The notes: generated by a model from the sequence alone, not told the origin. A stretch of DNA of 64,000 nucleotides from Allopontixanthobacter confluentis (GCF_009827615.1 NZ_WTYU01000001.1:827001-891000); one strand, 5' to 3'. Positions 45,152 through 54,322 are shown, counted from the first letter of the stretch. Program-made: numbers and translations.

Positions 45152-45296
45152 TCGCCTTCTGTTCGAGCCAGAAGTGAAATCCCGACAATTCAACCAGTTT
45201 GCCGCAGCAATTGTTTGAAAGTGCGGACCCAATCGCGCCTTGGTTCGTTCCCTTTGGTAACTGCGCTTCAACAGCGCGTGCTAAGGGGTAAATTTC

Positions 45297-46544
45297 ATGC
45301 GTCACATTCTCATCTCGGCTTCATTTCTGGCCTTGGCCGCCTGCGGATTCAACGGAACCGATGGCGCTGATGGGGATGCACAGAAAACGTCAAATGCCGC
45401 CCCTGCACAGGACAATCTTGCTGACACCATGGCGTCAAATGACGCAGCTGAAGGCCAGTCTGCGCAGATTGATATAGCAGACAGCGAAGAGCGCCCGATC
45501 ATGCAGGCGCAGGTGGTGATGGATCGCCGCGGTTTCGGGCCGGGCGTAGTTGACGGCAAGATGGGCATGTCGACCGAAAATGCATTGCGAGGATTTCAGG
45601 AAGCTAACGGCTTGGAAGTAACCGGCAAGCTGGACGATGCGACCAAGTCCAATCTGGCGCAATGGGACAATATTCCCGCCACCCGGGTCGTCACCATTCC
45701 CGCAGATTGGGCCAGCCTGACTTTCACCAAGGTTCCTGATGGCGCCGCAGAACAGGCCAAGATGGAAGAACTTGGCTATAATTCGCTGGATGAAAAGCTC
45801 GCCGAGCGTTTTCATACGACGGTGGACGTTCTGAAAATGCTCAATCCTGATGGCAAGCCCGCAGGTATGACGGCATCCAACGATCCTGGGGCTGGTGCAG
45901 CTGCCACCAATACGGCCGCCGCACCGTCGCCTGCCGCCACAAAGGTTGCGTCAAAAACTGACAAGAGCGGTGGCAAAATGACCCAGAAGGGCGCTGAAAA
46001 AGCATTTTTCCGCGCTGGCCAGATGATCCGCGTGCCTAACATCGGTGCAGACAGGATTGCGCCAGATGCGGCCAACAAGGAAGGCTGGGAAAAGACACTC
46101 GCTTCGCTGGGCGTGGGTTCCGACCAGCCGAGCGCCAAGAAGATCGTTGTCAGCAAGTCTGATGGAACGCTGAAGGCATATGGTGCCGATAACAAATTGC
46201 TTGCGCTGTTTACCGTGACCAGCGGATCAAAAAATGATCCGCTCCCGCTCGGCGACTGGGGCATCACCGGCATCGCCTACAACCCGCCATTTGCCTATAA
46301 TCCCGAATTGTTCTGGGATGTGTCTGATGACGAGGAAAAGCAGCAATTGCCGCCAGGTCCGAATGGCCCCGTTGGTGTCGTCTGGATCGACCTGACCAAG
46401 GAACATTACGGCATTCATGGCACGCCAGAGCCCCAGACGATTGGCCGCGCGGAAAGCCATGGCTGCGTTCGACTGACCAATTGGGATGTGGCGAGGCTTG
46501 CAGGGATGGTCAGCCAGGATACTCTCGTGCTATTCGAAGCATGA
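45297..46544 (+). CDS. L,D-transpeptidase lipoprotein with peptidoglycan-binding domain
   Basis: A 415-residue envelope protein. The signal peptide ends in a lipobox LAAC (Cys16). A peptidoglycan-binding repeat follows at about 68-120 (MDRRGFGPGVVDGKMG, FQEANGLEVTG), then a LysM-like stretch, an Ala/Pro/Lys linker, and a YkuD domain with HGTPEP and SHGCVRL (catalytic Cys390). It should cross-link or attach proteins to peptidoglycan. It is followed after one base by an M23 peptidase gene. Upstream 145 bases show no clear promoter. Confidence 0.93.
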   Translation: MRHILISASFLALAACGFNGTDGADGDAQKTSNAAPAQDNLADTMASNDAAEGQSAQIDIADSEERPIMQAQVVMDRRGFGPGVVDGKMGMSTENALRGFQEANGLEVTGKLDDATKSNLAQWDNIPATRVVTIPADWASLTFTKVPDGAAEQAKMEELGYNSLDEKLAERFHTTVDVLKMLNPDGKPAGMTASNDPGAGAAATNTAAAPSPAATKVASKTDKSGGKMTQKGAEKAFFRAGQMIRVPNIGADRIAPDAANKEGWEKTLASLGVGSDQPSAKKIVVSKSDGTLKAYGADNKLLALFTVTSGSKNDPLPLGDWGITGIAYNPPFAYNPELFWDVSDDEEKQQLPPGPNGPVGVVWIDLTKEHYGIHGTPEPQTIGRAESHGCVRLTNWDVARLAGMVSQDTLVLFEA

Positions 46545-46545
46545 T

Positions 46546-47250
46546 ATGGCTTCACGTCTCTTAGATAGAACTCTGACGATCGTCGTCACTGCAACGCTGA
46601 CATCGGCGGCATGGATTGTCGCCGGTGGCAGCCTGATGGAACTTTCGGGCAGTCGCGGGCAGTTGGACACCACGCGTCCGGCTGATGCGGCGCCAAGTCC
46701 GGTCCCGCTTGAAAACGCTTTTCCGTCGCCGGAAACTTCTGATCTGGGCAATTCCCGCCCTTTGACACCGGGGCTTAATAGCCAGTCCGCGTCACCGATG
46801 GACATGGCGCAGGGCAAGGACATGATGATCCCTGTCCTGAACATCCGTGCTGGCGACCTGACTGACACATTTTCGGATTCGCGCGGTGCGGGCCAGCGTT
46901 TGCATGAGGCAATCGACATTATGGCGCCGGAAGGCACCAGCGTTGTCGCCGCCGGGCCGGGCACAGTCGAAAAACTGTTCATCTCGAATGCTGGTGGCAA
47001 GACGATCTATGTTCGGTCCGACGACAAGCTGACCATCCATTATTACGCCCATCTTGCAGATTACGCCGAAGGTCTGAAAGAAGGCCAGCGCGTGAGGCGA
47101 GGGCAAAGGCTGGGCAGTGTCGGCATAACCGGCAACGCTGACCCAGACTCGCCGCACCTGCACTTCTCGATTTTGCGCACCACCAAGGATGCAGCATGGT
47201 GGGAACCGGCAAATGCCGTGAACCCCTATCCGATTTTTGCGGGCAAATAA
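46546..47250 (+). CDS. M23 (LytM/NlpD-type) metallopeptidase
   Basis: A 234-residue protein with an N-terminal membrane anchor or signal (residues 9-30), a proline/serine-rich linker and a LytM domain. The zinc site is HEAIDIMAP and HLHFSI, with the GNADPDSPHLHF turn. It is probably an envelope endopeptidase or amidase activator. The ATG is one base past the transpeptidase stop, so the two cell-wall genes are coupled. Longer in-frame start rejected because it lies in the transpeptidase gene. Confidence 0.9.
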   Translation: MASRLLDRTLTIVVTATLTSAAWIVAGGSLMELSGSRGQLDTTRPADAAPSPVPLENAFPSPETSDLGNSRPLTPGLNSQSASPMDMAQGKDMMIPVLNIRAGDLTDTFSDSRGAGQRLHEAIDIMAPEGTSVVAAGPGTVEKLFISNAGGKTIYVRSDDKLTIHYYAHLADYAEGLKEGQRVRRGQRLGSVGITGNADPDSPHLHFSILRTTKDAAWWEPANAVNPYPIFAGK

Positions 47251-47295
47251 GACTGGCGCTTGAATGCGCGTTGGCCCAATTCCTGCCGTATGGAT

Positions 47296-47670
47296 TCAGG
47301 TAGAGCCGGGTAATCTCACGCAGCGCACGGCGCTGGCCTTTCCGTTACTATCGATCCAGCGCACGGTGCTGTTGCTGACGCGCTCAAACCGCATTCCGTT
47401 CATCGGGCCGCGCGTGAAGGTCACCATGTCGCCAGTCAGCAGATAGGTGCCATAACCGTCTGCTGTGCGGTAGGTGGATGCATTAATGATCTTGAATTCA
47501 GTATCATGAAGCTGCCGCCAGGCCGGGCCTGACGCATCGCCCGGCACAGAACAGCGATATTCGCCCAGTGGCAAAGTGCCAAGGCGGCCGCCCGGCGCGG
47601 CGGATGCTGGCAGGCACCACGACAACGCTGCAAGCACGAACGCAGCGGCACAGATATTGGTCGGTTTCAT
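47296..47670 (-). CDS. Exported protein of unknown function
   Basis: A 124-residue protein with a signal peptide (residues 1-24, cut after ASA). The mature part has a GEYRCSVPGDA motif, DGYGTYLLTGD and a Cys pair likely to form a disulfide. It faces the M23 gene and diverges from efp. I do not recognise a family with certainty. Confidence 0.7.
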   Translation of the reverse strand: MKPTNICAAAFVLAALSWCLPASAAPGGRLGTLPLGEYRCSVPGDASGPAWRQLHDTEFKIINASTYRTADGYGTYLLTGDMVTFTRGPMNGMRFERVSNSTVRWIDSNGKASAVRCVRLPGST

Positions 47671-47733
47671 CAGCGGTATCTAGCATTGCCTGCACCACTG
47701 CGCCAGTTCGCGGCATCAACGCATGGTCAGCGC

Positions 47734-47756
47734 GCCAAATGCCCAGCCAAATGCCC
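47734..47756. repeat. Tandem 11-bp repeat upstream of efp
   Basis: GCCAAATGCCC occurs twice, one base apart (47734-47744 and 47746-47756), with a GGGTTAAG pair further on (47793-47800 and 47818-47825) and a TGCGGG/CCCGCA hairpin (47815-47833) just before efp. Role unknown; could be regulatory. Confidence 0.5.
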
Positions 47757-47857
47757 GGTCGGTGCAGCTTGCCTTGCCCGCAGCGCAACGGTGGGTTAAG
47801 GGCGCGGCGCACGATGCGGGTTAAGCGCCCGCACTTTCAATTCAAAGGCGCATAGGA

Positions 47858-48421
47858 ATGAAGATCAGCGGCGTGGACATTCGTCCCGGCAACATCATCG
47901 AATACGAAACCGGTATTTGGAAAGTAGCCAAGATCCAGCATACCCAGCCCGGCAAGGGCGGGGCTTATATGCAGGTCGAGATGAAGAACCTGGTCGATGG
48001 CCGTAAGACCAACGTGCGCTATCGCAGCGCTGATACGGTCGAGCGTGTGCGTCTTGATACCAAGGAATTTCAGTATCTGTATGCCGATGGCGAGATGCTG
48101 GTCTTCATGGACAAGGATACATACGAGCAGATCAACCTGCCGGTCGACCTGTTGGGCGATGCTGCCGCATTCCTGACAGACGGCATGGATGTGACGCTGG
48201 AACTGTATGACGAAAAACCCATCAGCGTTGCTCTGCCTGATCAGGTGGAAGCCACGATTGTGGATGCTGATGCCGTGGTAAAGGGCCAGACTGCGTCTTC
48301 CAGTTACAAGCCTGCCGTGCTGGAAAATGGAGTTCGCGTCATGGTTCCCCCACATATCGAAAGCGGCACCCGCATTATTGTTGACGTTTACGATCGCACC
48401 TATGTTGGCAAAGTGAGCTGA
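47858..48421 (+). CDS. efp: Elongation factor P
   Basis: EF-P relieves ribosome stalling at polyproline stretches; 187 residues. The KOW-like N-terminal domain carries the modified Lys33 in PGKGGAY, followed by two OB domains and the C-terminal DGVRVMVP-like [16 protein letters not shown]. The Lys at the tip predicts modification by EpmA-type lysylation or another system; the modifying enzymes are not in the window. suhB follows after 6 bases. Confidence 0.97.
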   Translation: MKISGVDIRPGNIIEYETGIWKVAKIQHTQPGKGGAYMQVEMKNLVDGRKTNVRYRSADTVERVRLDTKEFQYLYADGEMLVFMDKDTYEQINLPVDLLGDAAAFLTDGMDVTLELYDEKPISVALPDQVEATIVDADAVVKGQTASSSYKPAVLENGVRVMVPPHIESGTRIIVDVYDRTYVGKVS

Positions 48422-48427
48422 TCTGAC

Positions 48428-49243
48428 ATGATGCTTTCCGGTATAATTCGCGTGATGGAACGCGCGGCGCGCAAGGCGGGCAGCCGCCTGCGCCGTGATT
48501 TTGGCGAAGTTGAACATTTGCAGGTCAGCCGCAAGGGCCCTGCAGATTTCGTGTCCAAGGCAGACCAGCGCGCCGAACGTATTTTGTATGATGAACTGCT
48601 GGCTGCGCGCCCCGATTGGGGTTTCGTGCTGGAAGAAGCTGGCGTAATCGAAGGCGATCCTGACAAGCCGCGCTGGATTATCGACCCGCTCGACGGGACC
48701 AGCAATTTTCTGCATGGCATCCCGCATTTCGCCATTTCCATTGCAGCACAGGAGCCCAAGCCGGGCGGCGGCTGGGGTGATGTTTTTGCAGCGGTGGTCT
48801 ATCAACCCATTCTGGACGAAACCTATTGGGCGGAAAAGACCCGCGGCGCATGGCTGCATGATGCCCGCCTGCGTGTTTCGTCCCGCCAACAATTGTCAGA
48901 TTCGTTGATTGCGACGGGCATTCCGTTTCAGGGACATGGCAGTTTTGCCCAGTGGAGCAAGATTTTCGCAGCCGTCGGTCCGCAGGTTGCGGGCATTCGC
49001 CGCTTTGGCGCAGCATCGCTGGATATGGCGTGGCTGGCGCAGGGCCGTTACGACGGTTTCTGGGAAAGTGGCCTCAATGATTGGGACACTGCGGCAGGCT
49101 GCCTGCTGGTGCGTGAAGCAGGCGGATTTGTCAGCGATTTTCGCGGCCGTTCGGCGCCGATCCACTCCACCGAGGTGGTGGCCGGCAACGATGTGATCCA
49201 TTCCCGGCTGCACAAGCTGGTGGCTGGCGCATTAAAAACCTGA
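48428..49243 (+). CDS. suhB: Inositol-1-monophosphatase (SuhB type)
   Basis: A 271-residue IMPase-superfamily enzyme. All metal-site motifs are present: LEEAG, WIIDPLDGTSNF and the C-terminal NDWDTAAGCLLVREAGG. Such enzymes hydrolyse myo-inositol 1-phosphate, and SuhB also acts in rRNA antitermination in E. coli. It follows efp closely, so translation-related cotranscription fits a SuhB role. Start ATG 48428 is 6 bases after the efp stop. Confidence 0.9.
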   Translation: MMLSGIIRVMERAARKAGSRLRRDFGEVEHLQVSRKGPADFVSKADQRAERILYDELLAARPDWGFVLEEAGVIEGDPDKPRWIIDPLDGTSNFLHGIPHFAISIAAQEPKPGGGWGDVFAAVVYQPILDETYWAEKTRGAWLHDARLRVSSRQQLSDSLIATGIPFQGHGSFAQWSKIFAAVGPQVAGIRRFGAASLDMAWLAQGRYDGFWESGLNDWDTAAGCLLVREAGGFVSDFRGRSAPIHSTEVVAGNDVIHSRLHKLVAGALKT

Positions 49244-49252
49244 CACGAAGGC

Positions 49253-49281
49253 TTGATGCAGCAAAAATGTGCGGCTAAGCA
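49253..49281 (+). promoter_or_regulatory. Candidate promoter of tRNA-Leu
   Basis: TTGATG (49253-49258), 17-base spacer and TAAGCA (49276-49281), about 10 bases after the suhB stop and ending 16 bases before the tRNA. Confidence 0.55.
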
Positions 49282-49297
49282 CCCGCGCGCAAACAGT

Positions 49298-49382
49298 GCC
49301 CCTGTGGTGGAATTGGTAGACGCGCTCGACTCAAAATCGAGTTCTTAACAGAGTGCCAGTTCGAGTCTGGCCAGGGGCACCA
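49298..49382 (+). tRNA. tRNA-Leu (CAA)
   Basis: An 85-base class II tRNA with a variable arm. Acceptor GCCCCTG/CAGGGGC, anticodon stem CTCGA/TCGAG with loop CTCAAAA (anticodon CAA), T-loop TTCGAGT, encoded CCA. Confidence 0.95.
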
Positions 49383-49387
49383 TTGTT

Positions 49388-49411
49388 GCAGCGCATCCGT
49401 CAGGCGCTGCC
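49388..49411. terminator. Possible terminator between tRNA-Leu and the alcohol dehydrogenase gene
   Basis: GCAGCGC/GCGCTGC hairpin directly after the tRNA, followed by a weak CTTCATT tail. It could also serve the convergent dehydrogenase gene, whose stop is at 49413. Confidence 0.4.
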
Positions 49412-49412
49412 T

Positions 49413-50462
49413 TCATTCAACATCGATCATGATCTTGATGACGCCGTCATCGCGGCTGTCGAACAGGCGGAATGCTTCCGCGCCGTCCTTCAAGCCAAAT
49501 TGGTGGGAAAACAGCCCCGCGGTTTTAAGCCGCCCCTGACGCAGAAGAGGCAGCAGATGCGGCCATGTCTGTGTTACCTGGCAAATTCCCCCGCGAACGG
49601 TGATGTTCTTCATCATGATCAGCCGCATGGACAGATGATCACGCGGTTGCGGAATACCGATGAAGGATGCCGTCCCGCCCCATGCGGTGAGCGGTAAAAC
49701 GCTGGAAATGGCTGCTGATGCGCCCGATGCCTCAAACACCGAATCCGCGCCCCTGCCATGCGTTGCATCGATAATGCGCGCCGCGCCCTCATCAGCCGGA
49801 TCCAGCGAAACCGCGCCCAGTTTCTCTGCCATCGCGCGCCTGCTTGCCACCGGATCAAGCGCGAAAACCTGCGCCGCGCCGAACAGGAATGCCAGTTCCA
49901 CCCCGATAAGGCCAATGGGGCCAAGGCCTACGACGATGACGCTTCCGCCCGGTTTCACATCCGCCCGAGTTATGCCGAAATAGGCGGTGGTCATGGCATC
50001 TGTGAGGAGCAAAGCGTGTTCATCCGACAAGCCTTCCGCATTCAGCATCACCGCATCAGCATTGGGCACGCAGACAAATTCTGCCTGCCCGCCCTGCAAT
50101 TCCGGGCCAATGCCGAAGACGTGGACGTTGGCGCATTTCATCGCCCCACCGGTGACGCAGGCAACGCATTTGCCGCAGCCGGAACCGCCCGCTGCAAGGG
50201 CCGTATCGCCAACCCGGAACGTGCAAACATCCCGGCCAGCCTCCACAATCTCGCCCATGAATTCATGGCCGGTGCAAAATTTGGGAGTATCAGCCGTGTA
50301 AGGCGCACCGCCCAGTGTTTCACCATGATACATGTGCAGGTCAGACCCGCAGATCGAACATCTGGTCACTTTCATGATGACGCTGTTGGGGGTCAGCAAT
50401 TCCGGGTCAGCAAAAGTTTCATAGCGGATATCGCGCGGACCGTTGAATACCAGGGCTTTCAT
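49413..50462 (-). CDS. Zinc-dependent alcohol dehydrogenase family protein
   Basis: A 349-residue MDR-superfamily enzyme. Catalytic zinc ligands are Cys in CSICGSDLH and the GHEFMGE block; the structural zinc set is the C-x2-C-x2-C-x7-C pattern starting at GCGKC. The Rossmann motif is GLGPIGLIGVE. The substrate is unknown (alcohol, polyol or aldehyde). It is divergent from the SLC13 transporter, with a 9-bp inverted repeat between them that may bind a regulator of one or both. ATG 50462 is the first available start. Confidence 0.9.
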   Translation of the reverse strand: MKALVFNGPRDIRYETFADPELLTPNSVIMKVTRCSICGSDLHMYHGETLGGAPYTADTPKFCTGHEFMGEIVEAGRDVCTFRVGDTALAAGGSGCGKCVACVTGGAMKCANVHVFGIGPELQGGQAEFVCVPNADAVMLNAEGLSDEHALLLTDAMTTAYFGITRADVKPGGSVIVVGLGPIGLIGVELAFLFGAAQVFALDPVASRRAMAEKLGAVSLDPADEGAARIIDATHGRGADSVFEASGASAAISSVLPLTAWGGTASFIGIPQPRDHLSMRLIMMKNITVRGGICQVTQTWPHLLPLLRQGRLKTAGLFSHQFGLKDGAEAFRLFDSRDDGVIKIMIDVE

Positions 50463-50532
50463 GATCTGCGCTCTCCATTTTTGCGGTCATTGTCGGACTT
50501 AGCAGCAAAGCGAACGGGGCCAAAGTGCGCGC

Positions 50533-50555
50533 CGTTCAATTGAGAAAATTGAACG
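50533..50555. promoter_or_regulatory. 9-bp inverted repeat between adh and SLC13 gene
   Basis: CGTTCAATT-GAGAA-AATTGAACG, a perfect 9-bp inverted repeat with a 5-base spacer in the divergent spacer. Could be an operator or an RNA hairpin; the half-site does not match a regulator I recognise. Confidence 0.5.
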
Positions 50556-50603
50556 AATTAGCTTGTAATTACCGCCACGCTTTGAGATTCGGCGCTGCAA
50601 GTG

Positions 50604-52403
50604 ATGTTCACCATACCTTCCTTCCACGCAATCGCGGCTATTGCAGTGACCATTGCAATGTTCGTGGCTTTTGCGCGCGGCCGCATGTCGACCGAGATTG
50701 TGTCATTGCTGACCATCGCGGTCATTGCCGTGGGGCTGTATTTCTTCCCGCTCGAAGGAACCGGGCCGACAGACGGGCTGGCGCTCGCTTTCTCCGGTTT
50801 CGGGCATTATGCGCTGATCACCATTTGCGCGCTGATGATCATGGGGCGCGGCCTGGTGGTTACAGGCGCACTTGATCCGGCAGCCCGTTTTCTGGAACGG
50901 GTGTTCAAATTCAATCTGCAACTGGGCCTGCTGGTGTCATTGCTGCTGGCATTTGCACTGTCGATGATGGTCAATGATACGCCGGTGCTGGTGCTTTTGC
51001 TGCCCATCTTCGTCTCGCTGGCTGCACGCGGGGCGCTGCCGGCATCAAAGACGCTGATACCGCTGAACGCTGCCGTGCTGATTGGCGGAATGGCGACCAC
51101 CATTGGCACATCCACCAATTTGCTGGTCGCTTCCATCGCGGTGGACCTGGGCATGCCGCCGATGAGCGTGTTTCATTTTACGCCCATCGTGCTGGTCGCG
51201 GCGATGGTTGCCCTGCCATATCTGTGGCTGGTGATGCCCCGTCTTCTGGGTGACAACCGCGTCGAAGCCGATGGCGAGAAACGGCGTTTCCATACGCGCC
51301 TGCGCATTGGTGAGAACAGTCCGCTGACGGGCAAGGAACTGTCCACCATTCTTGCCAGATTGCCGGATGATATCGAATTTCTCGATGCGCCTGCGGGCCC
51401 GCTGGAGCCGCAGCAACGCCTGCGAATTTCGGGCACGCACGAAGGGCTGGAAGAAGCCATGCGGACCCTGCAGGGCGAAGTGGCGCCATCCTGGGTGCTG
51501 GACCGGATCAAGCGCAATTCCGCATCGAAGCGGGAAGATATCACCGTGATGGAAATGGCCGTCACCATGGATTCGCGGCTTCTGAGCCGGACTTTGCCGA
51601 CATCGGGTATTGCTGATCTTTACGGCGTTGCCGTGCTGGGCATCCACCGCCCGAAACAACTGCTGGGTGACAAGCCGCAGAAAACCAATGGCGATGATCT
51701 GAGGATTGCAGAAGGCGATGTGCTGCTGGTGATGGGGCTGCAGGAAGACCTGCAGGAATTTGCCCGCAGCGACAGCCTGCTTATTCTGGATGGTGCGCGC
51801 GAACTGCCGCGCAGGTCAAAGGCGCTGCTGTCGGCCGGCATCATGGTCGGATCAATCGGCACGGCATCCGTCGGCCTTTTCCCGATCGCGATTTCCGCCT
51901 TGGCCGGCGCCATTTTGATGTTTGTCACAGGCTGTGTGAAATTCGACCGGGTAGGGCGGGCCTTGTCGGCCAAGGTCATCGTGCTGGTGGCGGCCAGTAT
52001 CGCGGTTGGTAAAATCATTCTGGATAGCGGCGCTGCCGCCTGGCTGGGCGAAATGATGTCCATTGGCCTTCAATTCCTGCCGCCTGCCATGGTGCTGGCA
52101 TCCATCATGCTGTTTGTAACGGTGCTGACCAACTTTGCATCCAACGCCACTGCCGCCACTGTAGGCACGCCCATTGCCTTCAACATCGCCACCCAGCTTG
52201 GGCTGCCAGCAGAACCGCTGATCCTGGCGGTGCTGTTCGGGTGCAACCTGTGCTATGCCACGCCCATTGCCTATCAAACCAATATGCTGATCATGGCGGA
52301 AGGCAGTTATGAATTTAAGGATTACATCCGCACCGGTGTGCCGCTGGTGCTGTTGATGACCACGACATTGTCCGTTCTGCTGGTGATTACATATGGAATG
52401 TAG
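50604..52403 (+). CDS. SLC13/ArsB-type anion transporter with RCK_C domains
   Basis: A 599-residue protein with about 12 membrane helices in two halves. The repeated DASS-type loops are GGMATTIGTSTNLL and NFASNATAATVGT. Between the halves, residues 230-390 form two cytoplasmic TrkA-C (RCK_C) regulatory domains. It belongs to the divalent anion (di/tricarboxylate or sulfate) transport superfamily; the substrate cannot be fixed. ATG 50604 follows an in-frame GTG at 50601. Confidence 0.9.
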   Translation: MFTIPSFHAIAAIAVTIAMFVAFARGRMSTEIVSLLTIAVIAVGLYFFPLEGTGPTDGLALAFSGFGHYALITICALMIMGRGLVVTGALDPAARFLERVFKFNLQLGLLVSLLLAFALSMMVNDTPVLVLLLPIFVSLAARGALPASKTLIPLNAAVLIGGMATTIGTSTNLLVASIAVDLGMPPMSVFHFTPIVLVAAMVALPYLWLVMPRLLGDNRVEADGEKRRFHTRLRIGENSPLTGKELSTILARLPDDIEFLDAPAGPLEPQQRLRISGTHEGLEEAMRTLQGEVAPSWVLDRIKRNSASKREDITVMEMAVTMDSRLLSRTLPTSGIADLYGVAVLGIHRPKQLLGDKPQKTNGDDLRIAEGDVLLVMGLQEDLQEFARSDSLLILDGARELPRRSKALLSAGIMVGSIGTASVGLFPIAISALAGAILMFVTGCVKFDRVGRALSAKVIVLVAASIAVGKIILDSGAAAWLGEMMSIGLQFLPPAMVLASIMLFVTVLTNFASNATAATVGTPIAFNIATQLGLPAEPLILAVLFGCNLCYATPIAYQTNMLIMAEGSYEFKDYIRTGVPLVLLMTTTLSVLLVITYGM

Positions 52404-52481
52404 GCCCGGGATTTAAGGCCGAAACGATGGGCCGTAATGTTGGGCCACAATGATGGGCGAAGGATTTTGGGGGATAAGAAA

Positions 52482-53810
52482 ATGCTGAAGACCATGCTGA
52501 TACCGGCGGTTGCCTTGTGCGCGATGGCTGTACCTGCACAAGCGGATGAACTGCGCGATGCCATAACGGACGATATGCCGCAGCTGATGGATCTGTACCG
52601 CGATCTTCATGCTCATCCCGAACTCAGCTTTGCAGAAGTCAAAACGGCGGCCAAGCTGGCCAAACGGATGCGCGATCTGGGCTTTGATGTAACTGAAGGC
52701 GTGGGCAAGACAGGGATCGTCGCCGTCATGCGCAATGGCGCTGGCCCGACCGTGCTGGTGCGGACGGACATGGACGGATTGCCCGTGGTGGAACAAACCG
52801 GCCTCGCCTTTGCGTCAAAGGAAATCGCAGTGCCTGAATCCGGCGTGCAGACCGGGGTGATGCACGCCTGCGGCCATGATACGCACATGACCGCGTGGAT
52901 TGCCACGGCGCAGCAACTGGCCGAGCGCAAGTCGGAATGGTCTGGCACACTGGTGATGATTGGCCAGCCTGCCGAAGAAGCTGGCGGCGGCGCCAGGGCC
53001 ATGCTGGCAGACGGCCTGTTCACCCGTTTTCCCAAACCCGAAGTCACTTTGGCATTTCATGATGCAGCCCAGTTTCCGGCAGGAATGATCGGCTATTCAC
53101 CCGGCTACGCGCTGGCAAATGTCGATAGCGTGGACATCAGCGTTAAGGGCATCGGCGGCCATGGGGCCTATCCGCATACCACCAAGGACCCGATTGTGCT
53201 GGCCAGCGCAATCGTGATGAAATTGCAGACGCTGGTCAGCCGCGAAAGCAGCCCGCTGGACCCTGCCGTAGTGACGGTGGGCAGTTTTCTGGCCGGGGCC
53301 AAGCACAACATAATTTCCGATGAAGCCAAGCTGCAATTGACTGTCCGCAGTTACAGCGATGCATCACGCAAGCTGTTGCTGGACGGGATAAAGCGCATCG
53401 CGCGGGGCGAAGCGATCGCTGCCGGAATGCCTGATGACAAGATGCCGACCGTGCTTGTGCGCGATGATTTTACCCCCTCGACATTCAACGATGCCGACCT
53501 GACCGAACGGCTCGTGGCAGGCTTTCGCACCCGCTTTGGCGAAGATCGGGTGATGCAGGTGCCATCGGTGATGGGCGGAGAGGATTTCAGTGAATACCGG
53601 CGGGCCGATCCTGACAACATCAAATCTTTGATCTTCTGGGTCGGCGGCGTCCCGGCAGAGGATTTTGCCCGCGCTGAGGCTGGTGAAATCAGCCTGCCGT
53701 CGCTGCACAGCCCGTTCTGGGCGCCCGATGCTGAAAAAGTCATCGCCACGGCCGCAGAAGCGATGACGGACGCCACCCTTCGGCTGATGGCGCCAGCAGG
53801 TGGAAATTGA
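52482..53810 (+). CDS. Exported M20-family amidohydrolase
   Basis: A 442-residue metallohydrolase of the M20D (IAA-amino acid hydrolase/HipO) type. The signal peptide ends at AQA near residue 20. The metal site is HACGHDTHM, with the catalytic glutamate in PAEEAGGGA and GGEDFSE near the end. It should act in the periplasm on N-acyl amino acids or peptides. Start ATG 52482 has GGGGGATAA upstream; the ORF is open to 52437. Confidence 0.92.
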   Translation: MLKTMLIPAVALCAMAVPAQADELRDAITDDMPQLMDLYRDLHAHPELSFAEVKTAAKLAKRMRDLGFDVTEGVGKTGIVAVMRNGAGPTVLVRTDMDGLPVVEQTGLAFASKEIAVPESGVQTGVMHACGHDTHMTAWIATAQQLAERKSEWSGTLVMIGQPAEEAGGGARAMLADGLFTRFPKPEVTLAFHDAAQFPAGMIGYSPGYALANVDSVDISVKGIGGHGAYPHTTKDPIVLASAIVMKLQTLVSRESSPLDPAVVTVGSFLAGAKHNIISDEAKLQLTVRSYSDASRKLLLDGIKRIARGEAIAAGMPDDKMPTVLVRDDFTPSTFNDADLTERLVAGFRTRFGEDRVMQVPSVMGGEDFSEYRRADPDNIKSLIFWVGGVPAEDFARAEAGEISLPSLHSPFWAPDAEKVIATAAEAMTDATLRLMAPAGGN

Positions 53811-53833
53811 ATTAGGCCACCATGCTATCGCGC

Positions 53834-53876
53834 AAATAAAATAAAAGGCCGCCAGTGCACGAGCGCCGGCGGCCTT
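53834..53876 (-). terminator. Terminator of the small minus-strand gene
   Basis: Stem AAGGCCGCC/GGCGGCCTT (53845-53853 and 53868-53876). On the minus strand it runs into TTTTATTTTATTT, a strong T-rich tail; the plus side has only a weak tail, so it may act in both directions but mainly stops the minus gene at 53913. Confidence 0.8.
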
Positions 53877-53912
53877 CAGTGCCTCTGCAGGCGCTACGGT
53901 TGGTGCTGACCG

Positions 53913-54086
53913 TCAGCTATAGGTGCCGAGACGGTGATGCAACGCATTGATTTTGGCCAGTTCTTCACGGTCATCCGTGGTTTTAGCATGGCTGGCCAGC
54001 GCCGTGCGCAGCAGCTTGAAATCCGCCGTGGAGAACAATGCACGTGCGCGTGAAGGTTCTGGGCGCTTTTCATCAGTATCCGACAT
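53913..54086 (-). CDS. Small protein of unknown function
   Basis: A 57-residue, charged, soluble protein (SDTDEKRPEPSRARALFST, ending HHRLGTYS). It has a helical look and no motif I recognise. It has its own terminator downstream, which supports expression as a real gene. The start ATG 54086 is the only good one within the ORF; the region upstream to 54395 is not conserved-looking. The ribosome site is weak. Confidence 0.6.
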   Translation of the reverse strand: MSDTDEKRPEPSRARALFSTADFKLLRTALASHAKTTDDREELAKINALHHRLGTYS

Positions 54087-54173
54087 TATGAATATCCATT
54101 CTTCAAACAGGCGCAATTGACTGCGCGGTGAGCATGATGTTGGCACATTTGATCGCACGCATTTGCGCCTGAT

Positions 54174-54294
54174 CGTGCAGCTTACCCTGCTGTGTTTGCC
54201 CGAATCCGGGCAGCCCATCCACAAAAAATTGCAAACAATTTTACCCGGCACTTCGCCGGATGTTGCACGATGTTTCGTGCAGCTTGATGAAAGC
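54174..54294. repeat. Direct and inverted repeats in the small-gene spacer
   Basis: TCGTGCAGCTT occurs twice (54174-54184 and 54275-54285). Inverted repeats are AAAATTG-CAAA-CAATTTT (54225-54242), TGCACGA-TGTT-TCGTGCA (54264-54281) and an overlapping GCAGCTT-GATGA-AAGCTGC just after it. The last two share bases, so the RNA or DNA could switch pairing. Purpose unknown. Confidence 0.6.
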
Positions 54295-54322
54295 TGCGAA
54301 CCGAGCCCGGTGCAAGGGTTAT

